A stretch of 10,171 nucleotides of DNA from the NCBI GenBank assembly GCA_035500455.1, contig DATJXG010000014.1:1-10171 (forward strand), in the 5' to 3' direction. The notes beneath the pieces were generated by a model. The model did not search any database, was not told the DNA's origin, and saw only the letters and a program-made list of their open reading frames with translations. The position numbers were made by a program, and so were the translations under genes. This document shows, one piece after another, positions 7,254 through 10,171 of the stretch; within the stretch, counting starts at the first letter, position 1; each line of letters begins with the position of its first letter. The stretch comes from DATJXG01 sp035500455 (GTDB lineage Bacteria > Acidobacteriota > Terriglobia > Terriglobales > Acidobacteriaceae).

Positions 7254-7346
7254 ACCCGCTTAGGCACACCCCAGCTTTCAGCCGCCGAAGCGCCTCAGAC
7301 CCAGTCTTCGTTTACATCCAGGGCTGCTTTTCGCACTCGAACGTTC

Positions 7347-7388
7347 TCGCTCGCTTTGCTCGCACGACGGGGCAACCCGTCGCTACAC
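7347..7388 (-). repeat. REP-like palindromic element, copy B (inverted)
   Basis: On the minus strand it begins GTGTAGCGACGGG and ends GCGAGCAAAGCGAGCGA, matching copy A. CGACGGG (7365-7371, plus strand) pairs with CCCGTCG (7376-7382) around a GCAA loop. The base pair next to the outer end of the stem is swapped relative to copy A (C-G instead of G-C), so pairing is kept. The two copies point towards each other, 115 bases apart, like paired REPs. Confidence 0.7.
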
Positions 7389-7491
7389 GTCACATTCCCC
7401 GCGCAGCATTACGCCCGCCATCACAGGCCAACAAGGCTTCCTCACCCCTCAAAAAGCAGCTGATTCCGCCCTTTCGCCGCCGCTAATCTCA

Positions 7492-7520
7492 TTGACTCCC
7501 TACCCCCCTCCCCGTAACAT
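7492..7520 (+). promoter_or_regulatory. Candidate sigma-70-type promoter for the kinase gene
   Basis: TTGACT (7492-7497, 5 of 6 to TTGACA), a 17-base spacer, then TAACAT (7515-7520, 4 of 6 to TATAAT). This is the best-spaced promoter match I found in the window. Transcription would begin near 7527, leaving only about 18 nt before the ATG at 7545, which fits the lack of a recognisable Shine-Dalgarno sequence there. Confidence 0.45.
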
Positions 7521-7544
7521 AGCAGCCCTGATTTTGTCGTACCC

Positions 7545-10171
7545 ATGATGGAGATTTCCCACTACCGCGTCATCGAAAAACTCGGTGGCGGTGGCATGGG
7601 CGTAGTTTACAAAGCCGAAGACACCCGCCTGCACCGTTTTGTAGCTCTGAAATTTCTGCCCGATGAAGTCGTGCAAAATGCCCAGGCTCTGGCCCGCTTC
7701 CAGCGCGAGGCCGAAGCCTCGTCGGCGCTCAATCATCCCAACATCTGCACCATTCACGACATCGGCGAGCACGAAGGCCGACCTTTCATCGCTATGGAGT
7801 TCCTCAGCGGTGCCACCCTCAAGCACCGCATCTCCGGCCGTCCGCTCGACGTGGAAGCCCTGCTTTCGCTGGCCATCGACATTTCCGACGCCCTCGACGC
7901 CGCCCACAGCAAAGGCATCATTCACCGCGACATCAAGCCCGCGAACATCTTTGTCACCGAGCGTGGCCACGCCAAGATCCTCGACTTCGGCCTGGCCAAA
8001 ATGGCGCCGGGCGAAACCGCCGGCACCGGCCCCAAGTCAGCCACTCCTAACGCGCCCACGATGGCGCAGGAGCACCTCACCAGCCCGGGCGCGGCCATGG
8101 GCACCGTCGCCTACATGTCGCCGGAACAGCTGTTGGGCAAAGATCTCGATATCCGCAGCGACCTCTTCTCTTTCGGCGGTGTGCTCTACGAGATGGGGAC
8201 CGGCATTATGCCGTTCCGCGGCGAAACCTCCGGGGCCATCTTTCACTCCATCCTCGATTCCAATCCCACCCCGCCCGTACGACTCAACCCCAACCTGCCG
8301 CTGCAGCTCGAAGACATCATCGGCAAGGCCCTGGAGAAAGACCGCGCCCTGCGTTACCAGCACGCCTCCGAGATGCGCACCGACCTGCAGCGTCTCAAGC
8401 GCGACACCGAATCCGGGAAGACCTTCGCCACCAGTTCGGCTCGCGCCCGCGCCTACGCCAAGCACCCTACCAGCCCGCAGACCTTCTGGCTCAAGTGGCG
8501 GGCCCCGCTGGCCGCGGTCCTGGCTGTGGCGGCGGTGGTATTGCTATGGCTGAAGTGGCCGTCTACCCCGCTGCGGGTCTCGCGCATCGACCAGGTCACT
8601 AACGACGGCAGCGTAAAGCTGGCGCCGCTGGTTACCGATGGCACCCGCCTCTACTACACCGCCAGCGGCAGCGCCATGGAAAACGTTCCCTACCAGGTTT
8701 CAGTTACAGGCGGAGAGGCCGCCCCGGTCTGCCCGCCATTTCCCGGACTCTCCGCCACCATCGCCGCCAACTCTGCCGGTGGATCGGACCTTCTGGTGCA
8801 TAGCTGGGAAGGCTCCACCGGCGAGGGACCGCTCTGGGTCGTTCCCACGCTCGGTCCGCGTCATCGCCTGGGCGGCGTCATCTCCGGCGACGCCAGTTGG
8901 TCCCCCGACGGCCAGACCCTCGCCTTCAGCAAAGGCAACACCCTCACCCTCGCCGGCAGCGACGGCACCAACATCCGCGCTGTCCTGAAAACCGAGGGCA
9001 TGCCTTCCTGGATTCGCTGGTCACCGGACGGCAGCAGGCTGCGCTTCACCGTTACCGATCCCTTCAAGTCGGTTTCTCTCTGGGAAGCCACCAGCGAAGG
9101 CCGGAACCTGCATCGACTGCTCAACGGGGGTAGCGCTTTCGAGGCGCAATGCTGCGGCAGCTGGACTCCTGACGGGAAATATTTTGTTTACGAGTCCATT
9201 CAAAACCAGCGTTCCGATGTCTGGGCACTCCGCGACTCGACCTTCCCCTGGTTCCATTCCACGCCCGTGCAGTTGACCGCGGGGCCGATGAACTTTATCG
9301 GGCCGCTTCCTGCCAAAGACGGCAAGAAGCTCTACGTAGTCGGCTCCCAGCCCCACGGTGAACTCGACCGTTACGACGCCAGGACCAAACAATTCGTCCC
9401 CTTCATGGGCGGATTGTCGGCGGACGGGGTGAACTTTTCCGCCGACGGCCAGTGGGTGGCCTACACCACCATCCCCGAGCGTGGCCTCTGGCGCAGCAAG
9501 CTTGATGGCAGCGAGCGCCTGCAACTCACTCAGGCGCCGCTCGAGGCCTACGAGCCGCGCTGGTCGCCGGACGGAAAACAGATCGCCTTCCAGGCCCTCC
9601 GGCCGGGCAAGCCATGGAAGATGTTCGTCATCTCCGCCGAGGGCGGAGAGCCCCAGGAAATCTTTACCGGCATTGGCGACGTAGGCTGGTCCCCCGACGG
9701 AACCTCGCTGATCTTTCACTCCGGGATGGCCGACTTCGAATCCACCTCGCCCCGGTCCATCCAGCTTTACAACCTGAAAACCCGCCAGCTCTCCACCATT
9801 CCCGGTTCCGACGGCCTCTACTCCCCGCGCTGGTCGCCGGATGGCCGCTACATCATCGCTTTGCGGGTTGGCCCCGAGACGCTGCATCTTTACGAGGTGC
9901 ATTCGCAGAAGTGGAGTGACCTGATCAGTATCCAGGTTGATTTCCCTATCTGGTCGCGGGATTCACGCCACGTGTACTTTGATTCCCTGGAGAGCGTGCC
10001 GGTGTTGTACCGCGTGGATGTCGCCGAAAAACGCCTCGAACTGGTAACCAGCATGAGCGGCGTGCGCCTGGCCCCGACGCTGGGCGGGCATCTCACCGGC
10101 CTCACTCCCGACGACTCGCCTTTAGTGACGCGCGATGTGGGCAGCCAGGAGATCTACGCCCTGGATCTGGA
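7545..10171 (+). CDS. Transmembrane Ser/Thr protein kinase with TolB-like beta-propeller sensor, 3' end missing
   Basis: The frame stays open for 875 codons to the right edge. Residues 7-285 are a PknB-type (Hanks) kinase: glycine loop LGGGGMGVVYKAED, ATP lysine K36, helix-C glutamate E55, catalytic loop HRDIKPAN (D129), DFG (D147), and GTVAYMSPEQ at 186-195 closing a Ser/Thr-rich activation segment. All catalytic residues are present, so it should be active. One membrane helix (about 318-337, LAAVLAVAAVVLLWL) follows. The remainder is a propeller with blades marked by WSPDG-type turns at 452, 492, 540, 631 (FSADG), 673, 715, 763 and 803 (WSRDS), plus a CCGSWTPDG turn typical of acidobacterial kinases of this kind. 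The kinase should face the cytoplasm and the propeller the periplasm, sensing an unknown ligand. An in-frame TAA at 7515 restricts the start to ATG 7545 or 7548; I use 7545. Confidence 0.92.
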   Translation, partial: MMEISHYRVIEKLGGGGMGVVYKAEDTRLHRFVALKFLPDEVVQNAQALARFQREAEASSALNHPNICTIHDIGEHEGRPFIAMEFLSGATLKHRISGRPLDVEALLSLAIDISDALDAAHSKGIIHRDIKPANIFVTERGHAKILDFGLAKMAPGETAGTGPKSATPNAPTMAQEHLTSPGAAMGTVAYMSPEQLLGKDLDIRSDLFSFGGVLYEMGTGIMPFRGETSGAIFHSILDSNPTPPVRLNPNLPLQLEDIIGKALEKDRALRYQHASEMRTDLQRLKRDTESGKTFATSSARARAYAKHPTSPQTFWLKWRAPLAAVLAVAAVVLLWLKWPSTPLRVSRIDQVTNDGSVKLAPLVTDGTRLYYTASGSAMENVPYQVSVTGGEAAPVCPPFPGLSATIAANSAGGSDLLVHSWEGSTGEGPLWVVPTLGPRHRLGGVISGDASWSPDGQTLAFSKGNTLTLAGSDGTNIRAVLKTEGMPSWIRWSPDGSRLRFTVTDPFKSVSLWEATSEGRNLHRLLNGGSAFEAQCCGSWTPDGKYFVYESIQNQRSDVWALRDSTFPWFHSTPVQLTAGPMNFIGPLPAKDGKKLYVVGSQPHGELDRYDARTKQFVPFMGGLSADGVNFSADGQWVAYTTIPERGLWRSKLDGSERLQLTQAPLEAYEPRWSPDGKQIAFQALRPGKPWKMFVISAEGGEPQEIFTGIGDVGWSPDGTSLIFHSGMADFESTSPRSIQLYNLKTRQLSTIPGSDGLYSPRWSPDGRYIIALRVGPETLHLYEVHSQKWSDLISIQVDFPIWSRDSRHVYFDSLESVPVLYRVDVAEKRLELVTSMSGVRLAPTLGGHLTGLTPDDSPLVTRDVGSQEIYALDL

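Larger units (their letters stand above)
7052..7544. other. Divergent intergenic region, 493 nt, non-coding
   Basis: This gap separates the starts of the GH2 and kinase genes. I find no protein-like reading frame in it. It holds a candidate promoter for each flanking gene at its ends and, in the middle (7188-7388), two inverted copies of a REP-like hairpin element plus a partial tail copy. The stretch 7389-7490 shows nothing I can name. Confidence 0.7.

Noticed and set aside
6854..7486. Open plus-strand frame of 210 codons spanning the GH2 start and the gap
   Set aside because: It is antisense to the GH2 signal peptide and first domain, is Arg-rich with no recognisable family, and crosses the REP-like elements; this is typical of high-G+C shadow frames.
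7663..8553. Plus-strand frame of 296 codons inside the kinase gene
   Set aside because: It is out of frame with the intact kinase motifs and consists of Ser/Pro/Arg-rich low-complexity sequence.

Overview
The window looks like chromosomal DNA from a high-G+C Gram-negative bacterium, most likely an acidobacterium (Terriglobia/Koribacter-like). This is inferred from family content and not proven. The indicators are a transmembrane Ser/Thr kinase fused to a TolB-like WSPDG propeller, a secreted YVTN-type propeller protein, a signal-peptide-bearing GH2 enzyme with DUF4982, and short palindromic or heptamer repeats confined to intergenic gaps. There is no tRNA, rRNA, CRISPR array, transposase or phage gene.

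Layout, left to right: (1) the 5' part of a secreted alpha/beta-hydrolase esterase gene on the minus strand, cut by the left edge; (2) a secreted YncE/YVTN beta-propeller gene on the plus strand; (3) a convergent gap holding an inverted CACGAAGG element; (4) a small secreted protein on the minus strand whose C-terminal part resembles the VasI/TagO domain known from type VI secretion loci; (5) a divergent gap with four CTCNGCG heptamers; (6) a YbiT-type ABC-F ATPase on the plus strand; (7) a large secreted GH2 glycosidase on the minus strand; (8) a 493-nt divergent gap containing two inverted copies of a REP-like hairpin element; (9) a receptor-like Ser/Thr kinase on the plus strand, cut by the right edge.

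The six genes alternate strictly in strand, so none can share a simple operon with its neighbour and each needs its own promoter. The esterase and the GH2 enzyme both point to extracytoplasmic breakdown of decorated plant or microbial polysaccharides. The YVTN protein, the VasI-like protein and the kinase propeller are also predicted to lie outside the cytoplasm. Only the ABC-F protein is purely cytosolic and translation-related. I see no dedicated multi-gene novel system. The most unusual signals are the REP-like pair with a compensated base-pair change, the orphan VasI-like protein, and a methionine-rich insertion in the GH2 catalytic domain.
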